Of a stretch of DNA of 32,793 bases, positions 24,492 through 32,603 are shown piece by piece. Made by a program: the position numbers and the translations under genes. This DNA is from Coriobacteriia bacterium. GTDB taxonomy: Bacteria > Actinomycetota > Coriobacteriia > Anaerosomatales > PALSA-660. Under the pieces are notes generated by a model that was not told where the DNA came from, did not search any database, and worked only from the letters and a program-made list of their open reading frames with translations. The stretch lies in the NCBI GenBank assembly GCA_025361335.1, contig JANYAK010000028.1, forward strand, positions 1-32,793, written 5' to 3'. The number at the start of each line of letters is the position of its first letter. Position 1 is the first letter of the stretch.

Positions 24492-24497
24492 AGTATA
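24492..24497 (-). promoter_or_regulatory. -10 box upstream of the LCP gene
   Basis: TATACT on the minus strand, about 70 bases before the LCP ATG, identical to the ahcY -10. No clear -35 is visible. It suggests the LCP gene is transcribed separately from the wbp genes upstream. Confidence 0.4.
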
Positions 24498-24562
24498 GCG
24501 TGGCGTCCCGACACCGAGACGCTGCGCGCGCAGACCGTTGCCGGGTCGCAACCCAGCGAATC

Positions 24563-25639
24563 TCAGGCCGTCTGGGGGCCGGCCTCTATGGCAGAAACGA
24601 TGGCCTCGGCCGCATGCCCGTCGCCGTAGACATCCGGGTGCGACACGGGCCGCGGGAGGTCGGACGCCGCGGCGACGATCCGCTCCTCGTCGGCGCCCGC
24701 CAGCACGTTCCACCCCAGTTCGACCGTCTCGACCCACTCAGTGGCATCACGTAACGTCACGCACGGCACGCGGAAGAAGTAGGCCTCCTTCTGCATCCCG
24801 CCAGAATCGGTCAGCAGGGCGGCCGCCCCCTTGAGCAGGGCGATCGTCTCGCCGTACGGCACGGGGTCCACCATGCGGACGTTGCCCGCGGCACGCGCGA
24901 CGACATCGAGGCCGAAAACTGCCAAGTTCTTCGCGGTGCGAGGGTGGACGGGCCAGATCACTGGACGGGCCACGCGTCCGAGCGCGCGCACTATAGCCGC
25001 GAGCCTCTCGGGGTCGTCGCTGTTGCCGGCGCGGTGCACCGTGGCGAGGAAGTAGCCTCCGGGTTCGACCCCAAAGGCGGCCAGGGCGTCCCCGGCCGGC
25101 GCGATCTCGGCCTGATAGCGCGCGGTGTCGAGCATGACATCCCCGACCAGCGCGACCCCGCACGTGATCCCCTCGTCACGCAGATTGGCGACAGCAGCCG
25201 GCGTCGGGCAGAGCAGGAGGCTCGAGACGTGGTCGACGACCACCCGGTTGACCTCCTCGGGCATGCGTCTGTCGAAGCTGCGAAGGCCCGCCTCCACGTG
25301 GGCGACGGGTATGTCGAGCTTCGCGGCCGCCAAGCCGCCCGCCAGCGTCGTGTTCGTGTCGCCGTAGACGAGCACCCAGTCGGGCGCCTGCTCGACGAGC
25401 ACCGCCTCGATGGCCGCAAGCATCTCGGCGGTCTGATGCGCGTGGGACCCCGACCCGACTCCGAGGTTGAAGTCGGGCTCGGGGATGCCCAGCTCCTCGA
25501 AGAACACGCCGCTCATTGCGCGGTCGTAATGCTGGCCCGTGTGGACGAGTACCTCTTCATGACGCGTCCGCAGCGCCCGGCAGACGGGTGCCGCTTTGAT
25601 GAACTGCGGCCGGGCTCCGACGATCGAGACGACTTTCAT
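24563..25639 (-). CDS. wbpI: Non-hydrolysing UDP-sugar 2-epimerase, WbpI-like
   Basis: A 358-residue epimerase of the WecB fold. Conserved features: GARPQFIKAAP at 8-18, HTGQHYD at 33-39, GDTNTTLAG from 93 and HVEAGLRS from 114, with Asp94, Glu116 and the Glu pair near 129. Near 285 it reads RDATEWVETVELGWN, where WecB proper has RDTTERPE. I recall the EWVE variant from epimerases of diacetamido-uronic acid pathways, so epimerisation of UDP-GlcNAc3NAcA to the manno form is my favoured role; plain UDP-GlcNAc 2-epimerase is the alternative. It begins eight bases after the aminotransferase gene and is the last gene of the cassette. Confidence 0.82.
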   Translation of the reverse strand: MKVVSIVGARPQFIKAAPVCRALRTRHEEVLVHTGQHYDRAMSGVFFEELGIPEPDFNLGVGSGSHAHQTAEMLAAIEAVLVEQAPDWVLVYGDTNTTLAGGLAAAKLDIPVAHVEAGLRSFDRRMPEEVNRVVVDHVSSLLLCPTPAAVANLRDEGITCGVALVGDVMLDTARYQAEIAPAGDALAAFGVEPGGYFLATVHRAGNSDDPERLAAIVRALGRVARPVIWPVHPRTAKNLAVFGLDVVARAAGNVRMVDPVPYGETIALLKGAAALLTDSGGMQKEAYFFRVPCVTLRDATEWVETVELGWNVLAGADEERIVAAASDLPRPVSHPDVYGDGHAAEAIVSAIEAGPQTA

Positions 25640-25647
25640 GGGCGGCC

Positions 25648-26760
25648 CTAGTGGGCCAAGGCCTCCTTGACGGCGGCCACTACCTCATCCTGCTGCGCGC
25701 GGGTGATCCCGGGGAAGCACGGCAGCGCGAATGTCCGGCCGTCGCAGCTCTCGGAAACGGGAAGGGACGGGAGGGCATCTCCTGTCTTGGTGAAGACCTC
25801 CTGCTCGTGCAGCGACAGCGGGTAGTAGAGCGCCGTGCCGACGCCGGCCTCACCCATGGCACGCGTCACCTTCGACGCGATCTCGGCACTGGCGGCCTTG
25901 ACGATGTAGAGGTGGTAGACCATCTCGCCGTAGGTGCGCTCCACGGGAAGGTCGAGACCGACTCCGGCCAGCGCCTCGTCGTAGATCGCGGCGGCCGCGC
26001 GACGGCTCGCGTTCCACTCGTCGAGGTGAGGTAGCTTCACCGACAGGATGCCGGCCTGGAGCGAGTCGAGCCGCGAGTTCGTGCCGAAGGTGTCGTGGTA
26101 GTACTTCTTCGAGGAGCCGTGGCTCGCCATCTTCCTGGCCGAAGCGGCCAGAGCCTCGTCATCCGTGGTGATCACCCCGCCATCCCCGGCGCAGCCCAGG
26201 TTCTTGCTGGGGAAGAACGAGAAGGCCGCCGCCCGTGCGAGCGAGCCCGCACGGCGTCCCTTGTAGGTCGCGCCGATGGCCTGGCAGGCGTCCTCGACGA
26301 CGACAAGCCCGTGCGCCTCGGCGATGGCATTCAGCGCGTCCATGTCCACGCACTGGCCGAAGATGTGCACGGGCAGTATCGCCTTGGTGTTGGCCGTGAT
26401 GGCGGCCTCGACCTTCGTGACGTCCATGTTGTAGGTGCCCGGCTCGATGTCGACGAACACCGGCGTCGCGCCCACGTGGGCGATGCACTCGACCGTGGCG
26501 AAGAAGGTGAACGGGGTCGTGATGACCTCGTCGCCGGCGTGGATCCCGAGCGCGTGCATGATGAGGAACAGCGCGTCGGTCCCGTTGGCGCAGGCGACGG
26601 CATACTTCGTCCCGCAGTAGGCTGCGACCTGTTCCTCGAGCGCCTTGACGCGCGGCCCGCCGATGAACCCGGCGCTGCCCATCACGTCGGACCACACGGC
26701 GTCGAGCTCATCCTTCAGACCGACGTACTGCGCTTTGAGGTCGAGAAGCGGGACTCCCAC
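25648..26760 (-). CDS. wbpE: PLP-dependent sugar aminotransferase, WbpE-like (DegT/DnrJ/EryC1/StrS)
   Basis: A 370-residue aminotransferase that places an amino group on a keto-sugar nucleotide, here most likely C3 of UDP-3-keto-GlcNAcA. Landmarks: FIGGPRVKALEEQVAAYCGT, the TPFTFFATVECI cofactor region, Asp157 in VVVEDACQAIGA and the Schiff-base Lys186 in FFPSKNLGCAGDGG. GTG at 26760 starts exactly at the conserved GVPLLDLKAQY opening and has GGAG eight bases upstream; the open frame extends upstream but has no conserved residues. Its neighbours, a dehydrogenase, an oxidoreductase, an acyltransferase and a 2-epimerase, are the partners of WbpE in Pseudomonas aeruginosa. Confidence 0.87.
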   Translation of the reverse strand: MGVPLLDLKAQYVGLKDELDAVWSDVMGSAGFIGGPRVKALEEQVAAYCGTKYAVACANGTDALFLIMHALGIHAGDEVITTPFTFFATVECIAHVGATPVFVDIEPGTYNMDVTKVEAAITANTKAILPVHIFGQCVDMDALNAIAEAHGLVVVEDACQAIGATYKGRRAGSLARAAAFSFFPSKNLGCAGDGGVITTDDEALAASARKMASHGSSKKYYHDTFGTNSRLDSLQAGILSVKLPHLDEWNASRRAAAAIYDEALAGVGLDLPVERTYGEMVYHLYIVKAASAEIASKVTRAMGEAGVGTALYYPLSLHEQEVFTKTGDALPSLPVSESCDGRTFALPCFPGITRAQQDEVVAAVKEALAH

Positions 26761-26797
26761 GTTGATGTCTCCTTCGCATGGTGCGGGGACGTGCGTG

Positions 26798-27598
26798 CTA
26801 CTGGTTCTCGAGCAACTCGTTTTCGGGCACATCACGCACGACCTTGGCCGGGACGCCCATCACGAGCTTGCCAGCCGGTACGTCGCGCGTGACCACCGAC
26901 CCCGTGGCCACGAAGGCCTCCTCGCCGATCTCGATCCCCGGCAGGATGTGGCTGCCGCCGCCCACGCGGGCTCCGCGGCGGATGGTCGCGCCCTTGAGAT
27001 GCCGATAGCGTTCCTCGGTGCGCCCCATGAAGTTGTCGTTTGTGGTCACGACCATCGGGGCGATGAAGCAGTCCTCCTCGATCAGCACGTACGCGGTGAT
27101 GTAGGCGCCCGACTGTATCTTCGTGCGCGCGCCGATCTCGGTGTCGTTCTCGACGGTGACCGAGCGGCCGACCACCGCGTCGTCGCCGACGCGGCAGCGC
27201 TCGCGCACGCCGGCGCCATCGCCGATGGTGCAGCCGCGCCCGAACACGGAGCCCGCCATGAGCACGGTGTGGCTGCCGACGGAGCATCCGTCGCCCAGCA
27301 CGAGACCCTTCAGGTCGCCGGTCTTCGCCGTCGAGCTCGGAGCGAGACGCGGCCTCTTGCCCACCTCCGCGAAGTCGGACACGGTGCAACCGGCGCCGAT
27401 CTTGGCGTCGGCCGCGATGGTCACGTGGTCGCCGATGACCGTGCCCGCTCCGATGACAGCGTCCGCGCACACGTGGACGAATGAGCCGACCGTGACGTCG
27501 TCGCCGATCACGACGCCCTCGTCGATGACGGAGAATGGCGAGGGGGCAAAGCGCTCGCCCAGCTTGGCGGTGGGATGGACGTAGATGCCGGTCGACAT
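26798..27598 (-). CDS. wbpD: Left-handed beta-helix N-acyltransferase, WbpD-like
   Basis: A 266-residue protein made almost wholly of hexapeptide repeats (for example VVIGDDVTVGSFVHV, VIGAGTVIGDHVTIA, GARVGGGSHILPGIEIGEEAFV), which fold as a left-handed beta helix and act as a trimeric acyltransferase. The VVTTNDNFMG loop and the RGARVGGG segment resemble WbpD-type 3-N-acetyltransferases. WbpD is about 190 residues, so roughly 75 residues of extra N-terminal hexapeptide coils are present here. ATG at 27598 lies four bases after the upstream stop, with GGAGGT spanning that junction. The acyl group is presumed to be acetyl from context only. Confidence 0.8.
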   Translation of the reverse strand: MSTGIYVHPTAKLGERFAPSPFSVIDEGVVIGDDVTVGSFVHVCADAVIGAGTVIGDHVTIAADAKIGAGCTVSDFAEVGKRPRLAPSSTAKTGDLKGLVLGDGCSVGSHTVLMAGSVFGRGCTIGDGAGVRERCRVGDDAVVGRSVTVENDTEIGARTKIQSGAYITAYVLIEEDCFIAPMVVTTNDNFMGRTEERYRHLKGATIRRGARVGGGSHILPGIEIGEEAFVATGSVVTRDVPAGKLVMGVPAKVVRDVPENELLENQ

Positions 27599-27602
27599 CG
27601 CG

Positions 27603-28628
27603 CTACACCTCCACGATGGTGGAGACGGGCGCCCCGCCGGCCGCCATCGATTCCCCGACGGCCTCCAGCACCCTCACCACGCGCAAGCCGTCGCGGCCGT
27701 CGCTGCGGGGGGTCTCGCCGCTCGCGCAGCAGTCGAGGAAGTGCTGGACCTCCAGCGAGAGCGGCTCCTTCATCTGGATCCACGGCACCCGGATGTCCCC
27801 GAAACGCAGGGACAGGTCCTCGCCGTAGGCCAACGCCTCAGCCGGCTCGACGCCCTTGTCGTAGATCCAGATCTTCTCGGTCGCCTCCATGTCGTCAAAG
27901 ACGAGCATCTTCTTCGAACCGACGATGGTGAAGCGGCGGACCTTGTGGGGATCGAGCCAGCTCACGTGGATGTTGGCCATCTTCCCGCTGGGGAAGTGAA
28001 GGCTGGCGAACACGGTGTCCTGGACGCCGTCATGCAGATAGGCAGCCCCCGTGGCCGAGACGTAGTCGGGTGTCTCTCCCAGCAGGTAGAGCACGATCGA
28101 TACGTCGTGGGGGGCGAGCGACCAGAAGGCGTTCTCCTCCGCGCGGACCTTGCCCAGGTTGAGTCGCTGGGCGTAGAGGTAGAGCACCTCGCCCAGGTCG
28201 CCCGAGGCGATGTAGTCGCGGATCCAGTTGATGCCCGTGTGGTACTCCATGAGGTGACCCACCATGAGCACGACACCCGCCGCGTCGGCGGCCCGCACGA
28301 GCGACTCGGCGTCGGCCGAGGTGAGCGTGAGGGGCTTCTCCACGTAGCAGTGAAGGCCCGCCGCGATGACCTGTTCGGCGATCGCGTGGTGTGAGGGGGC
28401 CGACGTGGCCACCACGACCGCATCGAGCCCGAAGCCGGAGAGGAACGCGGTCAGATCGGAGGTCGTCGCCACACCGGGGTAGAGCGCCGCCAGCTTGCCC
28501 AGGTTCTTCTCGTTGGTGTCGCATGCGGCCACGAGCTGCGCATCGGCGAGCCGGTCGAGGTTGCGAACGAGGTTCGGTCCCCAGTAGCCGAACCCGACCA
28601 CACCGACGCGGACCGGCTTGGCCGTCAC
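27603..28628 (-). CDS. wbpB: Gfo/Idh/MocA-family NAD-dependent sugar-nucleotide 3-dehydrogenase, WbpB-like
   Basis: A 341-residue oxidoreductase. The Rossmann motif GFGYWGPNLVRN begins at residue 12, and EKP at 97-99 gives the family's conserved catalytic Lys. SLAPHDVSIVLYLLGETP is the His-containing substrate loop. Close family members (WbpB, WlbA) oxidise C3 of UDP-GlcNAcA, preparing it for WbpE. GTG at 28628 overlaps the upstream dehydrogenase stop by four bases (GTGA), so the two are translationally coupled, matching their consecutive steps. The stop is four bases before the acyltransferase start. A myo-inositol or other sugar dehydrogenase is possible by sequence alone but is disfavoured by context. 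Confidence 0.87.
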   Translation of the reverse strand: MTAKPVRVGVVGFGYWGPNLVRNLDRLADAQLVAACDTNEKNLGKLAALYPGVATTSDLTAFLSGFGLDAVVVATSAPSHHAIAEQVIAAGLHCYVEKPLTLTSADAESLVRAADAAGVVLMVGHLMEYHTGINWIRDYIASGDLGEVLYLYAQRLNLGKVRAEENAFWSLAPHDVSIVLYLLGETPDYVSATGAAYLHDGVQDTVFASLHFPSGKMANIHVSWLDPHKVRRFTIVGSKKMLVFDDMEATEKIWIYDKGVEPAEALAYGEDLSLRFGDIRVPWIQMKEPLSLEVQHFLDCCASGETPRSDGRDGLRVVRVLEAVGESMAAGGAPVSTIVEV

Positions 28629-29920
28629 AGGCGCACCACCTTGTTGTCGTCGAACGTCTTGAGGGCGTTGCGGGTGTCGAGGATGAGCGACGCGTTGCGC
28701 ACCACGCAGTGATAGTCGACGTTGCTGTGGTCGGTCACGACCAGCACCGCGTCGGTGGAAGCGAGCAGCTTCGAGGTCAGCGGGACGCTCTCGAGCGTGT
28801 CGCATCCGACCTTGAACGACGACACGAACGGATCGTGATAGACGACCTCGGCCGACTTCTCGAGGAGAAGCTCGGTGATCTTGATCGCGGGGGACTCGCG
28901 CATGTCGTCGATGTTGGCCTTGTAGGCCACGCCGAGCACGAGGATCTTGCTGCCCGCCAGCGACTTGTGGTGCGTGTTGAGCGCGTCCATCAGGCGCTGG
29001 ACCACGTAGTAGGGCATCGCCTCGTTGGTCTTGCCCGCGAGCTCGATGAACTCCGTGTGCAGGTCGTACTGGCGCGCCTTCCAGGACAGGTAGAACGGGT
29101 CGATCGGGATGCAGTGACCTCCCAGACCGGGACCCGGGTAGAACGGCATGAAGCCGAACGGCTTCGTCTTGGCTGCCTCGACGACCTCCCAGATGTTGAT
29201 GCCCATGCGCTCCGACACCATGAGCAGCTCGTTCATGAGAGCGATGTTCACACAGCGGAAGATGTTCTCGAGAAGCTTGGTCATCTCGGCGGCGCGCGTC
29301 GAGGAGACCGGCACGACCGTGTCGATGAAGCGCGAGTACATCGCGACGGCGACCTCGGTGCAGTCCGGAGTGACGCCTCCGACGACCTTCGGGGTGTTGC
29401 GCGTCTGGTAGACCGGGTTGCCGGGGTCGACCCGCTCGGGGCTGAACGCGAGGAACAGGTCGTGCCCCACCTTGAGCCCGCAGCTCTCGAGGATCGGCTG
29501 GACGACCTCCTCGGTGGTGCCCGGATACGTGGTCGACTCGAGCGTGACGAGCACGTCGGCCTTCAGGTGGGGCGCGATCGACGAGGCGGCCGCCTCCATG
29601 AACGAGGTGTCGGGCTCCTTCATCGCGTCGAGCGGAGTCGGCACGCAGATGGCGATGCCGTCGCACTCGGCCGCGCGGGCGAAGTCCGTGGTCGCGGAGA
29701 TGAGGCCCTTGCTCACGAGGCCGGCGAGCTCGTCGGTCGCGACGTCGGGGATGTAGCTCTCCCCCGCGTTGACGAGGCGGACCTTCTCGTCCGTCACGTC
29801 GAATCCGATGACCGTGAAGCCGGACTTGGCCATCTCGACCACGAGGGGCAGACCGACATAGCCGAGGCCGACGACGCCCAGCACGGCGCTGCCGTCGGCG
29901 AACCGATCCTTGAGTGCCAT
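28625..29920 (-). CDS. wbpA: UDP-N-acetylglucosamine 6-dehydrogenase, WbpA-like
   Basis: A 431-residue nucleotide-sugar dehydrogenase that should oxidise C6 of UDP-GlcNAc to UDP-GlcNAcA. It carries GLGYVG at 18-23, VPTPLD at 93-98, ESTTYPGTT from 128, and the catalytic Cys270 in GPGLGGHCIPIDP. The GGHCIPIDP form belongs to the UDP-HexNAc branch (WbpA/WecC/TviB) and differs from the GGSCFPKD of the Ugd encoded at 20399. ATG at 29920 has a GAAGGCGCGAGG purine stretch upstream. It is the first gene of the cassette, overlaps wbpB and has its own promoter. WecC (UDP-ManNAc dehydrogenase) is the main alternative. Confidence 0.88.
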   Translation of the reverse strand: MALKDRFADGSAVLGVVGLGYVGLPLVVEMAKSGFTVIGFDVTDEKVRLVNAGESYIPDVATDELAGLVSKGLISATTDFARAAECDGIAICVPTPLDAMKEPDTSFMEAAASSIAPHLKADVLVTLESTTYPGTTEEVVQPILESCGLKVGHDLFLAFSPERVDPGNPVYQTRNTPKVVGGVTPDCTEVAVAMYSRFIDTVVPVSSTRAAEMTKLLENIFRCVNIALMNELLMVSERMGINIWEVVEAAKTKPFGFMPFYPGPGLGGHCIPIDPFYLSWKARQYDLHTEFIELAGKTNEAMPYYVVQRLMDALNTHHKSLAGSKILVLGVAYKANIDDMRESPAIKITELLLEKSAEVVYHDPFVSSFKVGCDTLESVPLTSKLLASTDAVLVVTDHSNVDYHCVVRNASLILDTRNALKTFDDNKVVRL

Positions 29921-30000
29921 CCTCGCGCCTTCCGCTCGTCCGCGTAGCGGCCCGCATATGGTCCGACACCGGGCTCGTGGCCTAGTGGACCGACCGCGCC

Positions 30001-30006
30001 ATTGTA
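30001..30006 (-). promoter_or_regulatory. -10 box upstream of wbpA
   Basis: TACAAT on the minus strand, preceded by TTTGGG, lies about 80 bases before the wbpA ATG and between the fabZ stop and wbpA. The -35 is unclear. It separates the sugar cassette from murA-fabZ. Confidence 0.4.
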
Positions 30007-30041
30007 CCCAAAGCAGCCCCGCGCCGGGCCGGAAGCGTCGG

Positions 30042-30467
30042 CTACTTGACGGCGAACATCAACTCGCCCGCGCACGCGAGCTGGTCGCCGACCCACGCCT
30101 TCGCTGTCCCGAAGCCTATGGGGCCTCGGCGCTTCGTGATGGTGCACTCCATGCGAAGCGTCTCGCCCGGGACGACCTGTCGCTTGAAGCGAACGCCGTC
30201 GATCCCCCCGAAGAACGCGAGGCGCCCCTGGTTCTCGGGCAGCGAGAGCAGGGCCACGGCGCCCACCTGGGCACACGCCTCGACGATCAGCACGCCGGGC
30301 ATGACCGCGTGCTCGGGGAAGTGGCCGGGCACCCAGAACATGTCGGCGGTCACGTCCAAGTAGCCCACCGCCGACTCGCCCGGCGTGAACTCGGAGATGC
30401 GGTCCACCAGCAGGAACGGGTCGCGATGCGGGATGATCGCCTTGATGCCCTCGCGGTCGAGCTCCAT
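30042..30467 (-). CDS. fabZ: 3-hydroxyacyl-[acyl-carrier-protein] dehydratase
   Basis: FabZ dehydrates 3-hydroxyacyl-ACP during fatty-acid elongation. The 141-residue hot-dog protein has the expected opening IIPHRDPFLLVDRI, the active-site His49 in PGHFPEH and Glu63 in MPGVLIVEACAQ, and FFGGIDGVRFKRQVVPGE. I chose ATG 30467; the in-frame GTG at 30473 has better-spaced GAGGAGG and could be the true start, adding two residues. It follows murA by 28 bases, so the two are probably co-transcribed. A murA-fabZ pair links cell-wall and membrane synthesis, but no other lipid genes are here. Confidence 0.93.
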   Translation of the reverse strand: MELDREGIKAIIPHRDPFLLVDRISEFTPGESAVGYLDVTADMFWVPGHFPEHAVMPGVLIVEACAQVGAVALLSLPENQGRLAFFGGIDGVRFKRQVVPGETLRMECTITKRRGPIGFGTAKAWVGDQLACAGELMFAVK

Positions 30468-30495
30468 GGTCACCCAGCCCTCCTCGGTCGTGGGG

Positions 30496-31755
30496 TCACT
30501 CGAACAACTCGTCGACGATGTGCACGCTCGCGCCGAGTGCCCGCAAACGCGGCACGAAGTCCTCGTAGCCACGCTCGATGTGGTGGATGTCGGTGACGAC
30601 GGTCTCTCCCTCGGCGACGAGGCCGGCCAGCACGAGGGCGGCGCCACCGCGCAGCTCGGGGCTGCGGACCGGCGCCCCCGACAGGCCCGGCACGCCGCGT
30701 ATGAGCGCGTGATGCCCGTCTATGCGGACGTCCGCACCCATCCTCCCGATCTCGTCGGCGAACATGAACCGGTTCTCGAAGACGTTCTCCGTGATGACGG
30801 AGTCCCCATCCGCGATCGCCATCAGTGTCATGAACTGCGCCTGCATGTCCGTGGGGAACCCGGGATACGGGAGAGTGGCCACGTCCACCGGGCGGATGGC
30901 GCCGACTCGGCGCACGGTCACCCGCTCGGCGCCGACCTCCACCGCCGCGCCCGTGTCGCGCAGCTTCGTGAGCACGATGTCCAGGTGGCGCGGGTCGAAG
31001 CCGACCACCGTGACGGGTCCGCCGCAGAGGGCGCCGGCGACCAGGTACGTGCCGGCCTCGATGCGATCGCCGATCACCGTGTGCTCGGCGGGGTGCAGTC
31101 CGCTCACCCCTTCGATGGTGATCGTCGGAGTCCCCGCACCGTCGATGCGGGCGCCCATGGCGACGAGGAAGTGCGCCAGGTCGGCGATCTCGGGCTCGCG
31201 GGCCGCGTTGTCGATCACCGTCGTGCCTTGGCCGACGGATGCCGCCATCAGCAGGTTCTCGGTCGCTCCGACACTGGGGAACTCGAGCGAGACGGTGGAG
31301 CCGGTCGCGCGGCCAGTCGCGTCGATGAACCCGTGCTCGGTGGTGATCTGCACCCCGAGCTGGGTGAGGCCGTGGATGTGGATGTCGACCTTGCGCGAGC
31401 CGATGTTGCAGCCGCCGGGCATGGCCACGTGCGCGCGCCCGAGCCTGCCGACCAGCGAACCGAGCACGCACGTCGACGCGCGCATGAGGGCGACCAACTC
31501 GTAGGGCGCCTCGTGGCCGGTCAAGGTGGTCGCGTCGATGCGCAACGAGTGGTCCGCGCGCTCGACCTTGGCGCCCAGATGCTCGAGCACCTGGGACATC
31601 ACCGCGACGTCACTGATGTCGGGAACGTTGCGCAAGGTGGAGACCCCCGGCGCCAGAAGCGCGGCGGCCATCAACTTGAGCGCGGAGTTCTTGGCGCCTC
31701 CGACGCGAACCTCTCCGGAAAGCGGACGTCCGCCCGTGACGACGATGCTGGACAC
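30496..31755 (-). CDS. murA: UDP-N-acetylglucosamine 1-carboxyvinyltransferase
   Basis: MurA transfers enolpyruvate from PEP to UDP-GlcNAc, the first committed step of peptidoglycan synthesis in the cytoplasm. The 419-residue protein begins VVTGGRPLSGEVRVGGAKNS (Lys22, Asn23) and has the catalytic loop MPGGCNIGSRKVDIHI with Cys116. The Cys form is the fosfomycin-sensitive type rather than the Asp variant. SYPRFPTDMQ-like PGFPTDMQAQFM and ENRFMFADE follow. GTG at 31755 is the only start giving the normal N terminus; AAGGAG is about eleven bases upstream. A well-spaced promoter precedes it. Confidence 0.95.
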   Translation of the reverse strand: MSSIVVTGGRPLSGEVRVGGAKNSALKLMAAALLAPGVSTLRNVPDISDVAVMSQVLEHLGAKVERADHSLRIDATTLTGHEAPYELVALMRASTCVLGSLVGRLGRAHVAMPGGCNIGSRKVDIHIHGLTQLGVQITTEHGFIDATGRATGSTVSLEFPSVGATENLLMAASVGQGTTVIDNAAREPEIADLAHFLVAMGARIDGAGTPTITIEGVSGLHPAEHTVIGDRIEAGTYLVAGALCGGPVTVVGFDPRHLDIVLTKLRDTGAAVEVGAERVTVRRVGAIRPVDVATLPYPGFPTDMQAQFMTLMAIADGDSVITENVFENRFMFADEIGRMGADVRIDGHHALIRGVPGLSGAPVRSPELRGGAALVLAGLVAEGETVVTDIHHIERGYEDFVPRLRALGASVHIVDELFE

Positions 31756-31827
31756 TGCGATGGGCTCTCCTTGGGGGGTGGGCCGGACCCACGCCGATGC
31801 GCGCGGCGGCCGTTCGGTCGTCGCTAC

Positions 31828-31856
31828 AGGGTAGCCCGTCGAGCGCGGCCGGACAA
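31828..31856 (-). promoter_or_regulatory. murA promoter
   Basis: On the minus strand TTGTCC (31856-31851), a 17-base spacer and TACCCT (31833-31828) form a good actinobacterial-type promoter. Transcription would begin about 65 bases before the murA start codon. Confidence 0.55.
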
Positions 31857-31880
31857 TGCGAACCGGGGAACGGACAAGCG

Positions 31881-32285
31881 TCAGCCGATGAGCTGTACGC
31901 CGGGATGGGCGCCATGCGCGCGCGCGTCCGCACTGACCAGCGTGGCGCCGAGCAGATGCGCCACAGCCGGGGCAAGCGCGTCGTAGAACGTGCAGCCGAG
32001 AAGCTCGCACTGGCGCGCGGCCCCCGCGACCACGTCCCCGGTGAGGGGAACGACATCGAGGCCCGCCTCCACGAGACACTCCCAGGCGGGCACGACCTTC
32101 TGGGAGCCATGCTCACGCCTCACCACGGCCAGCACCTCGTGGACGAAATGGGCCGGGGCCGCGATCCCGATCTCGCCCGCAGCGCACGACTGCAGCAACT
32201 GCATCGCCTCGGCGGTTCCCGACTCGGTCAAGAACCACTTGCAGCCGACGCTCGCGTCGAGCACGAACAGGCCGTTGCCGGTCAC
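31881..32285 (-). CDS. vapC: VapC-family PIN-domain ribonuclease toxin
   Basis: A 134-residue PIN-domain protein, expected to cleave RNA and halt growth unless bound by its antitoxin. The four acidic metal-site residues are visible: Asp10 in LDASV, Glu50 in HFVHEVL, Asp102 in TFYDAL and Asp120 in SADAR. Length is normal. GTG at 32285 overlaps the antitoxin stop by four bases (GTGA), so it is made only when the antitoxin is translated. The RNA target cannot be inferred. Confidence 0.9.
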   Translation of the reverse strand: MTGNGLFVLDASVGCKWFLTESGTAEAMQLLQSCAAGEIGIAAPAHFVHEVLAVVRREHGSQKVVPAWECLVEAGLDVVPLTGDVVAGAARQCELLGCTFYDALAPAVAHLLGATLVSADARAHGAHPGVQLIG

Positions 32286-32590
32286 TCGTCGTCCTCCGAC
32301 TCGCCGCGCGGCGGGGAGGAATCGCCCGTTTCGCGGATCTCGCGCAGTATCTCGACTGACGGTCGGCCGTCGTGATGCGGGTTGCGCGCGGCGATGTCGC
32401 GCATCCCCTCGATGGCGCGCCCGATCCTGGCGCGTCGTGCGTCGTCCGCCCGCTGCTCGAGCGTCTTGCCGAGATAGCCGACCATGGCCTCCTGCGCGAC
32501 GAAGCTGCGGGACCGGCCCAGCGAGCTCGCCTCCGCATCGAGTTTCTCGAGTAGCTCCTCGGGAAGCGATATCGTGACCTTCGCGACCAT
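32282..32590 (-). CDS. vapB: Ribbon-helix-helix antitoxin partner of VapC
   Basis: A 102-residue protein. The N terminus AKVTISLPEELLEKLDAEA, followed by GRSRSFVAQEAM, is a ribbon-helix-helix DNA-binding domain. The C-terminal half is charged (RADDARRARIG, ESEDDE), as expected for a toxin-binding tail. ATG at 32590 is chosen because GGAGG precedes it by about eight bases and the RHH fold starts there; the longer in-frame version runs through the promoter. It should repress its own operon by binding the palindrome upstream. Confidence 0.88.
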   Translation of the reverse strand: MVAKVTISLPEELLEKLDAEASSLGRSRSFVAQEAMVGYLGKTLEQRADDARRARIGRAIEGMRDIAARNPHHDGRPSVEILREIRETGDSSPPRGESEDDE

Positions 32591-32603
32591 CGATTGGCCT
32601 CCG

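Noticed and set aside
28391-29947. Long plus-strand open frame opposite wbpA
   Set aside because: Biased composition without motifs; the minus-strand dehydrogenase has all catalytic residues.
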